In this document: one piece after another, positions 15,597 through 24,899 of the stretch
Position numbering within the stretch: the stretch's first letter is position 1
How the letters are laid out: every line of letters begins with the position of its first letter
Origin: UMGS1590 sp963558655
GTDB taxonomy: Bacteria; Bacillota; Peptococcia; Peptococcales; Peptococcaceae
Assembly (NCBI GenBank): GCA_963558655.1
Contig: CAUWHJ010000004.1
Span: forward strand, 62,001-126,000
Length of the DNA: 64,000 bases
Direction of reading: 5' to 3'
Program-made: the position numbers and the translations under genes
Notes under the pieces: generated by a model
Databases searched by the model: none
Told to the model about the DNA's origin: nothing
The model's input: only the letters and a program-made list of their open reading frames with translations

Positions 15597-18500
15597 ATGA
15601 AAAGACGATTATTGGCAGCCTTGCTGACAGTCGCCATGATGGTGGGCTTGTTTCCAACATCAATGATGGCGGCAGAAGCGGAGGTGCAGGAGGGCGCAGC
15701 GTCAGCGCCTGTTTCGGCAGAAAGCCAGCAAGATGAAGCAACTGCTTCGGAAGAAACAGCAACCGATGACACAGCGCAGCAGGATGACACAACATTTAAT
15801 GTTGCGGACAACAGTGCATATCAGGCTGCGATTGAGACCATCAAAGCCTCAGAAGCAACGGACTTCACCATTGTTTTAACCGGCGATGTACGCGTGCCGG
15901 AAGATTATATTGGCAATGGTAGAAAAGGGACAAAACTTGGTGTTGAAGGGAAAAAGATTACCTTCAAAAGCGATGAAAATGGCCCATGGTTTCTGGCAGG
16001 TTCAGCAACTATTTATGTTGAAGGTGACCTCACGTTGGATAATGTGTGGCTGAATAAAACCCAATCAGCCGGACGCGGTCAAGGCACCGTGTCGAACTTT
16101 TATGCCAACGGTTACACCGTAGAATTTACTGAAAACTTTAAGCACCACATTGCGACGCTGTATGGTGGTGCGAGCGGCGAATATAATATAAAGTCGGCTG
16201 AGAATACCCATTTGATTATCAATGGCGACCTTGTGAATGGTGCAAATGTACAAAATGACCGCGTTTATGGTGGCGGCAAATATTATTCCACTACGTACAC
16301 TGGAAAAGTGACAGGCAATGTCGTCATTGATATTGGCGGAAATGCAAACACCCCGTGGATTTATGGTGGTGGCTGGAACAGCCCGGTGGAGGGCAATGTT
16401 ACCATCAATATGAATGGTGGTCATGTGTCGCAAATCAATGGTGGTGGTGCAGCTGCTAAAGATGGTCCAACTGGTAGCACATCGGCAACAGGACGTTTTG
16501 CCGGTACCGTAGGCGGTAATATCACGCTGAACTTGAACAGCGGTACTTTGGGTAACCTTAGTGCTGGTGGCGGCAGCGTTAATGACGGCGGTTTTGAGGG
16601 CGTTGACGCGAAAAATCAAACGGCTCAATACATTCAAAGTTTGAATGATAAGTACAGAACCTCAAACTATCTCTTTTACGCAACGGTTGGCGGTAATGTG
16701 ACGGTGAACCTGGGAACAGAGAATGCCCTGTTGGATGTGACCAGTGGAAACAATATGGTCGCCGGTTCTTTGTATTCTGTGATTCAAGGTGACCTTAATG
16801 TAACCGTCAACAATGTAAAACACGTGTCGGCAGATAGCACAAAATATGGGCTGGAAGCGATGGGCACCAACGATATTGTGGAAGGTAAAGTTAATGTGGT
16901 GATGAACGGTGGTGACCTTGCCGAAATTTGCGGGCTTGGTGAAGCGTGGATGACAAGTTATGGCACCCATGAAATTGGTCGCAGCGATGATGAGCAAGAA
17001 GGGTATTATTATCCAAAGGATGCTTTGAATATCACTGTGAATGGCGGCACTGTTGGCAATGTTGTCTGGTTCCAGCAGATACGGAAAACTGGCGGAACTT
17101 CTCATTATGATGAACCGCAAATTTATGGTAACGTGAATATTAACATTAACGGTGGCAACATCGGTAGTGTGTACATTAGCGAGCCAAATGCAAAAAATCC
17201 GGACAGTCTTGGTGAAGGTATTTACGCGGATGCTTACATCAGAGGTACAAAAGGGATAGAACTGCACATTACAGGCGGTAAATTTAGTAGCTATCCATCG
17301 ATATATGCACATGAACTGAGGCGCTCTTATATGGGGCAGCGTATTTATTTTGAAAATGCAACGCCTGTGGAGCTTTATCAGATCAATGGTGCTAATGCAC
17401 AGAACAATGCAGACTATAATGGCGGCACGGCGGACATTATTGTCAATAACAGTGCGCCTGCCACGGTGATGTATTACAATAATGGCAATGAGTATCCAGC
17501 GTTGGAGGATTGTGGCAGCATTGACATTCAAAAAGGCACGCTGGCGTTGGGCGGCGAGAATACGATTGACGGTGATTTCACCATAAGCGACCAGGGAACC
17601 TTGGCGCTGGCTGCGAAAGATGACACCCATGGCTTGCCAAACGGCGTGCTCAATGCGGGCGGAGAAGTGACCACGCCAGACGGTCAAACTGGCGGTCTCA
17701 AAGTGGTTGATGGCGGTTATTATGCGTTTAGTGGCGGAAGATATCGCCTTGCACCAACCACCACAGAAGTCACACCAAATGTTGGTGAAGTGTATCTGCG
17801 CGCACAAGCCACCAACGAAACAGCTGCATCGAATAGCGACTCCGATTTGCTGGATTTGAAAAATAGCAATGCAGCAGGCAGATATGTGGAATATACCACG
17901 GATGCAGATGCAGTGGATAGCTACAAGCACGCATGGCGTATTGCACAAGGGGACGTGCAGGAACAGCCATGGTATTACGAAGTGTACTACGAATCTATTG
18001 ACTCGGACACCAATAAATCTACATGGGCGAAACATAAAGGTGGCCAAGGTGGAGAAGCGGCACCGGATGCTACGGTAAGCATCTCTCATGAAACATTTGA
18101 TGGTGAAGAACTTGGCTGGGATGCCCCCTATGGACAAGGGCCGGAAAAACTTGGTACACACTATGAATTTGACGCAGAAAATGAAAACAATCGTTTGACT
18201 GCAACCTGTGCCGAAGCAACAGAGAAAAAGCCGCTCAAGATTTACTATCGTGCGAAACGAAGCGATGTCACCTATGCGTTCGAGGGCGATGTAAAACCGG
18301 AGAATGCAGACGACCTTCTGCCTAAAAACGAACAAAAACCATACGGTTCAACAGTTGAGATCGCAGCTGCGCCAACAGCCGACGGCTACACCTTCTCCGG
18401 TTGGACGCTTAAAGAGCCAGACTATATCACGGATGGGGACATAAAAGATGGCACGTTTACCATGCCAAATGAAAAGGTCACCTTGGTTGGTTCGTGGACA

Positions 18501-20405
18501 AAGAACGAGGAGGAACCAAAGACACCGGTGACGATTCGTCCTGCGGATATGACCATTTACACCGGTGGCGACAGCTATGAAGGTGTTGTCGATGGTACCG
18601 GTGAACCAAGTAAGTCTGATAAAGGTTTGCCGGAAGCTGGGTTCTTCTTTACCGTTCCGGATGAAATCAATGAGATTTTAGGCGGTAAGGCAAATGCTGC
18701 TGATCTCTCTAAATATCTGACTTTCACGGTTGATGTTGAGGGCACGGAGAAAGACCGAACATGGAACGTTGCATTGTACAGCGATGGCGATACCAGTAAG
18801 ACCGACAAAGATGACAATATTGCGCGTTTTGTGTATCGCATGAATCCTGCGGAAGGGCAAGACCCGGTGCGGCTGGAGTTCACTAAAGACGGTCACACGG
18901 TTGTTAGTGATGTATTTAAGCTGACAACAACGCATCAGAATGAAACGTATGAGATGGCTCTTTACACCGGCGAAAATGTGGAGTTGACGAACGTTAAAGC
19001 CAACTTTGACTTCACAAATTTGCCAAACTACACTGGTGAAAAACATTTTTCCTACCCTGTGACAACCGAAAGCGGGCAGTTAAAGATTCGCGGTGTAAGC
19101 GAGAATGTCAATGATGAAACGCAGATTATCGGCCCACAAGACAATCTGGAAGAAAAGTTGGATAATGACCGCATCAGTGCTGTTGCGCCGGACGATGTGA
19201 AGTATTATGTCAACGACAGTATGGTGGAAATCACAGATAAAGAGAATGTGAAGCTCTTGAAAGACCGTGTGTTGGAAACCGATGCGCTGGAAAAACATCT
19301 TGAAAGCGACGAAAATCTGACAAACGGCGATTATCAGTTCGACTTTGTGTACATGGATTTGGTGGATTCGTCCAACGGGAACGCTTATGTGACTATGGGC
19401 GAAGGGCAGAAGATGACGCTGTATTGGCCAGTGCCGGACGATGCAAAGCGTGATGGTGACTTTTATGTGGCGCATTTTTACGAATTGGACCGTGACAGCG
19501 ATGTGAGCGGCGAGGATGCCCTGAGTTACCATCTGTACAAAGATGGTGATGCGACGCATTCGCTGAGCGTGGAAACCATTGGCGGTACGGATTATGTGAA
19601 ATTTGCAACGGATAGTTTCTCGCCATTCGCACTGGTGTATGAAAAAGAGGGCAGCGGCACGATTGACCCACCTCCAGTAGACCCAGGTGAACCTGGCGGC
19701 GGTGGTGACAACCCACCGGCCCTCAATACCGAAGACCATTTCTCCTACGTGGTTGGTTATGAAGACGGCATGGTGAAACCACAGCGCAACATTACCCGCG
19801 CCGAAGTCTCCTCCATCTTCTATCGCTTGTTAGAAGATGAGGTGCGTGACGATAACACCACCGATGTGTCCGATTTTAGCGACGTGAGCGCAAGCGACTG
19901 GTATGGTACCACCGTAGCCACCCTCTCCAAAATGGGCATTGTCAAAGGCTACGAAGACGGCACCTTCCGACCAAATGCACCAATCACCCGTGCAGAATTT
20001 GCAGCCATCGCCACCCGCTTCTTTGAAGAAACCGGCGCAGAGTATGAACCGGGCACCTTCACCGATGTAAGTGGTGACGAATGGTTCGCTGGCGCTATTC
20101 AGGATGCTGTGAACCTTGGCTTAATTGGTGGCTATGAAGACGGCAGCGTGCGACCAAACAACAACATCACGCGTGCCGAAGCCTGTGCCATCGTCAACCG
20201 CACCTTGGGCCGCGTGCCGGATGCAGACCATCTCCTGCCAACGGACGAAATGAAGACTTGGCCGGACAACCAGCCAAGCGATTGGTTCTATGCCGATATG
20301 CAGGAAGCCACGAACGGCCATGAGTACGAGTGGATTACGGAAGACGGCAACAAGGTAGAAGAATGGACAAAAATCATGCTGGATAACGATTGGGAAGATC
20401 GCTGA
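15597..20405 (+). CDS. Very large SLH-domain surface protein
   Basis: 1602-residue secreted protein. A signal peptide (about residues 1-26, ending near MMAAEA) is followed by an acidic Thr/Gln-rich linker. Residues about 60-730 are rich in short glycine/asparagine repeats of the type GNVTxNxxGG, as in right-handed beta-helix adhesins. A segment near 890-970 (YGSTVEIAAAPTADGYTFSGW) resembles an InlB/Listeria-Bacteroides repeat. A Pro/Gly hinge precedes three SLH domains (about 1379-1420, 1426-1480, 1488-1540, each with a GYEDG..RP...ITRAE-type core) that would bind cell-wall polymer. GAAAGGGAG is 12 nt before the ATG. No own promoter is visible; transcription seems to depend on the upstream invertible segment. 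Confidence 0.88.
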   Translation: MKRRLLAALLTVAMMVGLFPTSMMAAEAEVQEGAASAPVSAESQQDEATASEETATDDTAQQDDTTFNVADNSAYQAAIETIKASEATDFTIVLTGDVRVPEDYIGNGRKGTKLGVEGKKITFKSDENGPWFLAGSATIYVEGDLTLDNVWLNKTQSAGRGQGTVSNFYANGYTVEFTENFKHHIATLYGGASGEYNIKSAENTHLIINGDLVNGANVQNDRVYGGGKYYSTTYTGKVTGNVVIDIGGNANTPWIYGGGWNSPVEGNVTINMNGGHVSQINGGGAAAKDGPTGSTSATGRFAGTVGGNITLNLNSGTLGNLSAGGGSVNDGGFEGVDAKNQTAQYIQSLNDKYRTSNYLFYATVGGNVTVNLGTENALLDVTSGNNMVAGSLYSVIQGDLNVTVNNVKHVSADSTKYGLEAMGTNDIVEGKVNVVMNGGDLAEICGLGEAWMTSYGTHEIGRSDDEQEGYYYPKDALNITVNGGTVGNVVWFQQIRKTGGTSHYDEPQIYGNVNININGGNIGSVYISEPNAKNPDSLGEGIYADAYIRGTKGIELHITGGKFSSYPSIYAHELRRSYMGQRIYFENATPVELYQINGANAQNNADYNGGTADIIVNNSAPATVMYYNNGNEYPALEDCGSIDIQKGTLALGGENTIDGDFTISDQGTLALAAKDDTHGLPNGVLNAGGEVTTPDGQTGGLKVVDGGYYAFSGGRYRLAPTTTEVTPNVGEVYLRAQATNETAASNSDSDLLDLKNSNAAGRYVEYTTDADAVDSYKHAWRIAQGDVQEQPWYYEVYYESIDSDTNKSTWAKHKGGQGGEAAPDATVSISHETFDGEELGWDAPYGQGPEKLGTHYEFDAENENNRLTATCAEATEKKPLKIYYRAKRSDVTYAFEGDVKPENADDLLPKNEQKPYGSTVEIAAAPTADGYTFSGWTLKEPDYITDGDIKDGTFTMPNEKVTLVGSWTKNEEEPKTPVTIRPADMTIYTGGDSYEGVVDGTGEPSKSDKGLPEAGFFFTVPDEINEILGGKANAADLSKYLTFTVDVEGTEKDRTWNVALYSDGDTSKTDKDDNIARFVYRMNPAEGQDPVRLEFTKDGHTVVSDVFKLTTTHQNETYEMALYTGENVELTNVKANFDFTNLPNYTGEKHFSYPVTTESGQLKIRGVSENVNDETQIIGPQDNLEEKLDNDRISAVAPDDVKYYVNDSMVEITDKENVKLLKDRVLETDALEKHLESDENLTNGDYQFDFVYMDLVDSSNGNAYVTMGEGQKMTLYWPVPDDAKRDGDFYVAHFYELDRDSDVSGEDALSYHLYKDGDATHSLSVETIGGTDYVKFATDSFSPFALVYEKEGSGTIDPPPVDPGEPGGGGDNPPALNTEDHFSYVVGYEDGMVKPQRNITRAEVSSIFYRLLEDEVRDDNTTDVSDFSDVSASDWYGTTVATLSKMGIVKGYEDGTFRPNAPITRAEFAAIATRFFEETGAEYEPGTFTDVSGDEWFAGAIQDAVNLGLIGGYEDGSVRPNNNITRAEACAIVNRTLGRVPDADHLLPTDEMKTWPDNQPSDWFYADMQEATNGHEYEWITEDGNKVEEWTKIMLDNDWEDR

Positions 20406-20424
20406 GTGTGCATGATACATGATA

Positions 20425-20460
20425 AAACCCGCAAGACTGTGATGGTCTTGCGGGTTTCTT
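20425..20460 (+). terminator. Terminator after the SLH gene
   Basis: AAACCCGCAAGAC/GTCTTGCGGGTTT 13-bp perfect stem, 7-nt loop, TTTCTT tail. Confidence 0.93.
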
Positions 20461-20483
20461 TATGGAGAACGTAGGAGAATGAA

Positions 20484-20515
20484 AAAAACGCCGAACGATT
20501 ACGTTCGGCGTTTTT
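20484..20515. terminator. Terminator for htpG (bidirectional)
   Basis: AAAAACGCCGAACG pairs with CGTTCGGCGTTTTT (14 bp, 4-nt loop); works on the minus strand for htpG. Confidence 0.93.
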
Positions 20516-20544
20516 GAAAAGGGGGTGTATGTGAATAAGAAATG

Positions 20545-22446
20545 TTACTTGGTCATCATTGCAGATATGCTGCGTGCGAAGGCGGTTGGATCTTCGACTG
20601 GGAGGCCTGCAATGAGGCGTGCCTGCTGATAAAGCAGGTTGGTGTATTCTTTGAGGGCGTCTTCGTCGTCGGCTTTGTAAAGTTCTTGGAGTTTGGCATA
20701 AACAGGGTGGTTTTTGTTGATTTCAAGCACCTTTTGTGCCTTGATGCCGGCGGCGTTTGGCATGGTGGCGTAGAGTTTTTCCATGTCAACGGAGATGGCG
20801 CCTTCGGTGGAGAGGTAGACGGCGTCCTCGTCGGCAAGATGTTCGGTGGTTTTCACCCCAACGACTTCGTTGGAAAGGAGGCCGGCGAGTTTTTCAAAGA
20901 AGGCGTTTTCCTCTTTCTGTTCTTCTTCGGATTTTTCCGGAGCGTCCTCGCCATCTAAGCCAAGGTCATCGCCGGAAACTGAGCGGAATTCTTTGTCTTC
21001 GTAGGTGGCGATGGTTTTGAGAACAAATTCATCAAGCGGATCGGTGAGGTAGAGCATATCGAAATTGTGTTTTTTGATGATGCCAACCTGAGGCAGGGTG
21101 TCGATTTGTTCAACATTCGAGCCGGAGGCGTAGTAGATGTATTTCTGGTCTTCCGGCATCTTTTCCACATACTCTTTCAGGGTAACAAGTTTGTTTTCCG
21201 TGGAGGAGTGGAAAAGCATGAAGTCTTTGAGCTTATCTTTGTCGGCACCATAGCGGTTGTACACGCTGATTTTGAGATGGCGGCCGAAGGTGGCGAAGAA
21301 TTTTTCGTAGGTTTCGCGGTCGTTGTCGCGCATCTGGCTCAATTCACGGCTGATGCGTTCGTCAATGTGGTGACGAATGGTCAGAAGCTGGCGGTCATGC
21401 TGCAAAAGTTCACGGGAGATGTTGAGGGAGAGGTCTTCGCTGTCAACAACACCTTTGACGAAATTGAAGTATTCAGGCAGCAGGTCTTCGCAGTTGTCCA
21501 TGATGAGGACGCCGTTGGAATACAGTGCTAGGCCGCGTTTGTAGTCGTTGGTGTAATAGTCGTAAGGCGCCTGGCTTGGAATGTAGAGGATGGCGCGATA
21601 GCTGACGGCAGCCCCTTCGGCATTGAGGTGAACGTGACGCAGTGGCGTGTCGAACCCGAAACGACGGTCGAGATAGAAGGCGTTGTAGTCTTCGTCTTTG
21701 AGTTCGTTTTTGTTACGGCGCCAAAGCGGTACCATGGAGTTCAGCGTGTCGTCTTCGTAGTAAGTTTCGTATTCCGGATTTTCTTCGGTGCCTTCTTTGA
21801 GACGCTGCTTTTCGCAGAGCATGATAATAGGGTAACGAATGTAGTCGGAATAGCGGCGAACGAGGGCGCGCAACAGATGTGGATCGAGGAATTCGTCATA
21901 GTTTTCTTCGTCGGTATTGTCGCGCAGCACGAGGGTGATCTTTGTGCCAGGTTTGGTACGGTCGCATTCGGAGATGGTGTAACCATCGGTGCCGTCGGAA
22001 TGCCACATAGCGGCTGGTTCGTCTGGGTTCCAGGTTTTTGATTCAACGGTTACTTCTTTAGCAACCATGAAAGCGGAGTAGAAACCAACACCGAATTGAC
22101 CAATGATGTTATGTTCGTCGTCTTGTTCCTGATTGGTTTTGAAATCGAGACTGCCGCTTTTGGCGATGGTGCCGAGGTCGTTTTCAAGTTCTTCGGCAGT
22201 CATGCCGACACCGGTGTCTTCGATGGTAATGGTACGCGCCTCGCGGTTTGGCGTTAGGCGGATGTAGTAATCGTCTTTGTTAAAGGTGCGGTTTTCATCG
22301 CTGAGCGTCTGATAGTACACCTTGTCGATGGCGTCAGAGGCGTTGGAGATCAGTTCGCGCAGGAAGATTTCGCGGTTGGTATAGATGGAATGAATCATCA
22401 AGTCCATGAGTCGCTGAGACTCTGCTTTGAAGGCTTTCTTAGCCAT
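20545..22446 (-). CDS. htpG: Molecular chaperone HtpG (Hsp90)
   Basis: 633 residues, normal for bacterial Hsp90. The GHKL ATPase domain is clear at the N terminus: LRELISNASDAIDK (about 29-42), DTGVGMT (about 80-86) and GQFGVGFYSAFMV (about 117-129). Middle and C-terminal dimerisation domains follow. ATG at 22446 is chosen over GTG at 22455 because AGAGGTG sits at the right distance. The gene has its own promoter overlapped at the transcription start by a perfect CIRCE element, so HrcA repression is expected. ATP-driven folding and stabilisation of client proteins in the cytoplasm. Confidence 0.97.
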   Translation of the reverse strand: MAKKAFKAESQRLMDLMIHSIYTNREIFLRELISNASDAIDKVYYQTLSDENRTFNKDDYYIRLTPNREARTITIEDTGVGMTAEELENDLGTIAKSGSLDFKTNQEQDDEHNIIGQFGVGFYSAFMVAKEVTVESKTWNPDEPAAMWHSDGTDGYTISECDRTKPGTKITLVLRDNTDEENYDEFLDPHLLRALVRRYSDYIRYPIIMLCEKQRLKEGTEENPEYETYYEDDTLNSMVPLWRRNKNELKDEDYNAFYLDRRFGFDTPLRHVHLNAEGAAVSYRAILYIPSQAPYDYYTNDYKRGLALYSNGVLIMDNCEDLLPEYFNFVKGVVDSEDLSLNISRELLQHDRQLLTIRHHIDERISRELSQMRDNDRETYEKFFATFGRHLKISVYNRYGADKDKLKDFMLFHSSTENKLVTLKEYVEKMPEDQKYIYYASGSNVEQIDTLPQVGIIKKHNFDMLYLTDPLDEFVLKTIATYEDKEFRSVSGDDLGLDGEDAPEKSEEEQKEENAFFEKLAGLLSNEVVGVKTTEHLADEDAVYLSTEGAISVDMEKLYATMPNAAGIKAQKVLEINKNHPVYAKLQELYKADDEDALKEYTNLLYQQARLIAGLPVEDPTAFARSISAMMTK

Positions 22447-22467
22447 GGTGGTCACCTCTTTGGAATA

Positions 22468-22494
22468 TTAGCACTCGACTCGTATGAGTGCTAA
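22468..22494. promoter_or_regulatory. CIRCE operator (HrcA site)
   Basis: TTAGCACTC, 9-nt spacer, GAGTGCTAA: a perfect match to the CIRCE consensus, immediately downstream of the htpG -10 box. HrcA control of htpG instead of groE/dnaK is less usual but known. Confidence 0.95.
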
Positions 22495-22498
22495 TATT

Positions 22499-22526
22499 AT
22501 TGTAGCACGTTCGTTGAGAATGTCAA
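22499..22526 (-). promoter_or_regulatory. Promoter of htpG
   Basis: Minus strand TTGACA (22521-22526), 16-bp spacer, TACAAT (22499-22504). Confidence 0.85.
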
Positions 22527-22550
22527 GCGGTAGGGGAAAAGTTTGCACAT

Positions 22551-22581
22551 TCTACGGAGCGTAGGCTCTACGGCGCGTAGG
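22551..22581. promoter_or_regulatory. Tandem palindromic operator upstream of the flavoprotein gene
   Basis: Two copies of TCTACGGNGCGTAGG at a 16-bp period (22551-22565 and 22567-22581); each copy contains the dyad CTACG-N3-CGTAG. They sit just upstream of a TTGCAG/TATGCT promoter-like pair (from about 22584) for the next gene and about 25 bp from the htpG -35 box. Confidence 0.6.
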
Positions 22582-22643
22582 TGTTGCAGGTGGCGGTGGC
22601 GTGTTATGCTTGGTGTGTAACAATTACAAAGGAGGAATAAATA

Positions 22644-23315
22644 ATGAAAGTGACAGTTTTTAACGGCAGCCCGGCGGCAGCGCACAGCGCTACGCACGTG
22701 CTGGCTGATGCGTTTTTGCGTGGTGCGTTGCGCGCCGGAGCAGAAGTGGAGGAGGTTTTCCTTTCAGAATATGATGTTCGCCAGTGTCAGGGATGTTTTG
22801 CTTGCTGGTTCAAAACGCCGGGGCGGTGTGTGCTGCATGATGATATGGCGACGCTTTTGGCGCGTTATCAGGCATCGGATATTGTGGCTTTTGGCACGCC
22901 GGTGTATACGTGGAATATGACGGCACTTTTGAAAAATTTTGTGGATCGTTTGGCACCGCTTAAAGCGCCACAGCTTGTTGAAACGCAGGGACATTTTGAT
23001 CTTGCTGATGCGGCAGTGAAAACGCAGCGTTTTGTGGTGTTGGCTAATTGTGGATTTCCGGGAGATAATAATTTTGCTGTGTTGCAAGCGGCGATGGCTT
23101 GCTGTGCGCCGGTATTGGAAGTTTACCGCAACTGTGGAAAACTTTTGGTGAGCAAGCAGGAGATGGCTTGCGAATGTGTGAAAAAGTGGCTGCCAGCGCT
23201 TGAACGTGCCGGCGAAGAATTGGTGCAAATGGGCGATGTGTGTGCGGAAACGCGCGCAGCGTTGGCGGCACCGCTTATGAGCACGGAGGATTATGTGCGC
23301 TTTTTAGGAATGTGA
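22644..23315 (+). CDS. Flavodoxin-like NAD(P)H-dependent FMN reductase family protein
   Basis: 223 residues with the flavodoxin-like fold: FNGSPAAAHSATH phosphate-binding loop for FMN (about 5-17), CQGCFACWFKTPGRC cysteine cluster (about 48-62) and FGTPVYTWNMTALLKNFVDR (about 83-102). The cysteines resemble those of iron-sulfur flavoproteins, though the spacing (CxxCxxC then a fourth Cys) would have to be tested for cluster binding. Likely a redox or quinone/drug reductase. A GGAGG site precedes the ATG. The upstream tandem operator suggests an inducible gene, and htpG is divergent. Confidence 0.82.
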   Translation: MKVTVFNGSPAAAHSATHVLADAFLRGALRAGAEVEEVFLSEYDVRQCQGCFACWFKTPGRCVLHDDMATLLARYQASDIVAFGTPVYTWNMTALLKNFVDRLAPLKAPQLVETQGHFDLADAAVKTQRFVVLANCGFPGDNNFAVLQAAMACCAPVLEVYRNCGKLLVSKQEMACECVKKWLPALERAGEELVQMGDVCAETRAALAAPLMSTEDYVRFLGM

Positions 23316-23337
23316 GGTGAGTGGCTTTCGCACGCAA

Positions 23338-23383
23338 AAAAATACGAGCACTTTCAATGGCGTTTGAAAGTGCTCGTATTTTT
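23338..23383. terminator. Bidirectional terminator between flavoprotein and MATE genes
   Basis: AAATACGAGCACTTTCAA pairs with TTGAAAGTGCTCGTATTT around a short loop; T and A runs flank both sides. Confidence 0.93.
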
Positions 23384-23390
23384 ATAAGGC

Positions 23391-24737
23391 TTAAAGCAGG
23401 GCTTCGCCGCGTTTGGAGAGACGACGCCAGTACCAGATGCCGACAATATCGGCAAGCGCCCAGCCGATTGGCACAGAGGCCCAGATGCCGGTGACGCCGA
23501 TGGCAGGAATGGCAGAAAGGGCGTAAGCCAGTGCCACACGGGTGCCTAAGGAGATGATGGTGAGAACAACGCTCATGCCAGGGCGCGCAATGGCGCGGTA
23601 GAGGCCGTAAAGCAGGAAAAGAATGCCGATGCCAACATAGAAAGCGCCTTCAACGCGCAGGTAAAGCACGCCGGCAGCAATGATGTCGGTTTCAGATGCG
23701 TCAATAAAGATGGTCATGAGCGGCTCGGCGAAGATAAAGACAATCGCACTGACGGCAATGGAGAACACCGAAGCAGTGATGAAAGCGGTGCGAATGCCCT
23801 GGCGAATACGCTCTTCTTTTTTTGCGCCGTAATTTTGGGCGATGAAGGTGGAGAAGGCGTTGCCAAAATCCTGCACCGGCATATAGGCGAAGGAGTCGAT
23901 TTTCACGGCGGCGGCAAACGCTGCCATAATCACCGGACCAAAGCTGTTAACCAGCCCTTGCACCATGAGAATACCAAAGTTCATCACCGATTGTTGGATA
24001 CAGGTAAGAAAGGAAAAACTGGTGATTTCATGAAAAATGGCGCGGTCCCAGTGCATATGCGCGCGGCTTGGCCGCAAATCGGCAAAGGCGGCGAAGGTGT
24101 AGAGGGCAAGTCCAATGCCCGATACCCACTGCGAGAGAATGGTGGCAAAAGCGGCACCAGCCACGCCCCAGTGGAACACGCAGACAAAGAGCAGGTCGAG
24201 CGCAATGTTCAAGAGCGCAGAAACAGCAAGAAAGAGCAGCGGCACCTTGGAATTGCCCAGCGCGCGCAGAAGGCATGAAAAGTAGTTTTGTAAAAAAGTG
24301 GCAAGAATCCCCAGAAAAATAACGAGTAAATAATCTTTCATCAGGGCAGCCACGTTGGCATCGCCAACGCGTAAAAACCAGATGATGAAGTTGATGCCAA
24401 TCATCACAAGCACATTGATGGCAACGGCAACGATGCCGATGAACACGAAAGATTGAAAAATACCTGTTTTGAGGCGGTCGTATTGCTCACGGCCAAAACT
24501 GATGGAAAACGAAGCGCCGCTGCCCATGCAGAGACCGAGAATAATGGAGGTGAGAAAGGTCATTAAGGTATAGGAGGAACCAACAGCAGCCAGAGCGTTG
24601 GCGCCGAGAAATTGCCCAACAATGATGGTGTCGGCAATGTTGTAGCATTGCTGTAAGAGATTGCCGGCAATCATCGGCAAAGCGAAAATGAGCAGGCTTT
24701 TGGTGATGCTGCCGGTGAGCAGCTTGCTTTCTTGCAT
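23391..24737 (-). CDS. MATE-family multidrug/metabolite efflux transporter
   Basis: 448 residues, twelve hydrophobic segments in two halves, typical of the MATE/NorM-DinF superfamily. The N-terminal TGSITKSLLIFALPMIAGNLLQQ and YNIADTIIVGQFLGANALAAVG-type segments (the latter about residues 30-50) are family hallmarks, and a QNYGAKKEERIRQG loop marks the middle. ATG at 24737 has CGGAGGAT upstream; the frame is open further upstream but crosses the divergent promoters. It uses a proton or sodium gradient to export cationic compounds. Divergent from the methyltransferase gene; possibly co-regulated. Confidence 0.92.
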   Translation of the reverse strand: MQESKLLTGSITKSLLIFALPMIAGNLLQQCYNIADTIIVGQFLGANALAAVGSSYTLMTFLTSIILGLCMGSGASFSISFGREQYDRLKTGIFQSFVFIGIVAVAINVLVMIGINFIIWFLRVGDANVAALMKDYLLVIFLGILATFLQNYFSCLLRALGNSKVPLLFLAVSALLNIALDLLFVCVFHWGVAGAAFATILSQWVSGIGLALYTFAAFADLRPSRAHMHWDRAIFHEITSFSFLTCIQQSVMNFGILMVQGLVNSFGPVIMAAFAAAVKIDSFAYMPVQDFGNAFSTFIAQNYGAKKEERIRQGIRTAFITASVFSIAVSAIVFIFAEPLMTIFIDASETDIIAAGVLYLRVEGAFYVGIGILFLLYGLYRAIARPGMSVVLTIISLGTRVALAYALSAIPAIGVTGIWASVPIGWALADIVGIWYWRRLSKRGEALL

Positions 24738-24791
24738 ACAAAATCCTCCGAACAGACGCCGGATTTGTCGCGTGGCAGGGCGTCTGATTTT

Positions 24792-24821
24792 ATTATGGGG
24801 GAGAGCAGCGAGGGCTGTCAA
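24792..24821 (-). promoter_or_regulatory. Promoter of the MATE gene
   Basis: Minus strand TTGACA (24816-24821), 18-bp spacer, CATAAT (24792-24797). Confidence 0.75.
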
Positions 24822-24837
24822 GGGCGATGTGCCCGCG

Positions 24838-24866
24838 TTGACAAGAGATAGCGTTGGTTGCATAAT
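24838..24866 (+). promoter_or_regulatory. Promoter of the methyltransferase gene
   Basis: TTGACA (24838-24843), 17-bp spacer, CATAAT (24861-24866). The two -35 boxes of the divergent genes lie only 16 bp apart. Confidence 0.75.
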
Positions 24867-24899
24867 ACAAGCAGAGACTTTAGAAAAGGACGTGTTCTT

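Noticed and set aside
16662..18335. 557-codon minus-strand open frame inside the SLH gene
   Set aside because: Composition (Ile, Cys, His rich) is that of an antisense frame of a repeat-rich gene; no ribosome site and no promoter.
15597..20405. CRISPR-like or tandem DNA repeats in the SLH gene
   Set aside because: The GNVTxN units are degenerate at DNA level, have no constant spacing and are protein repeats only.
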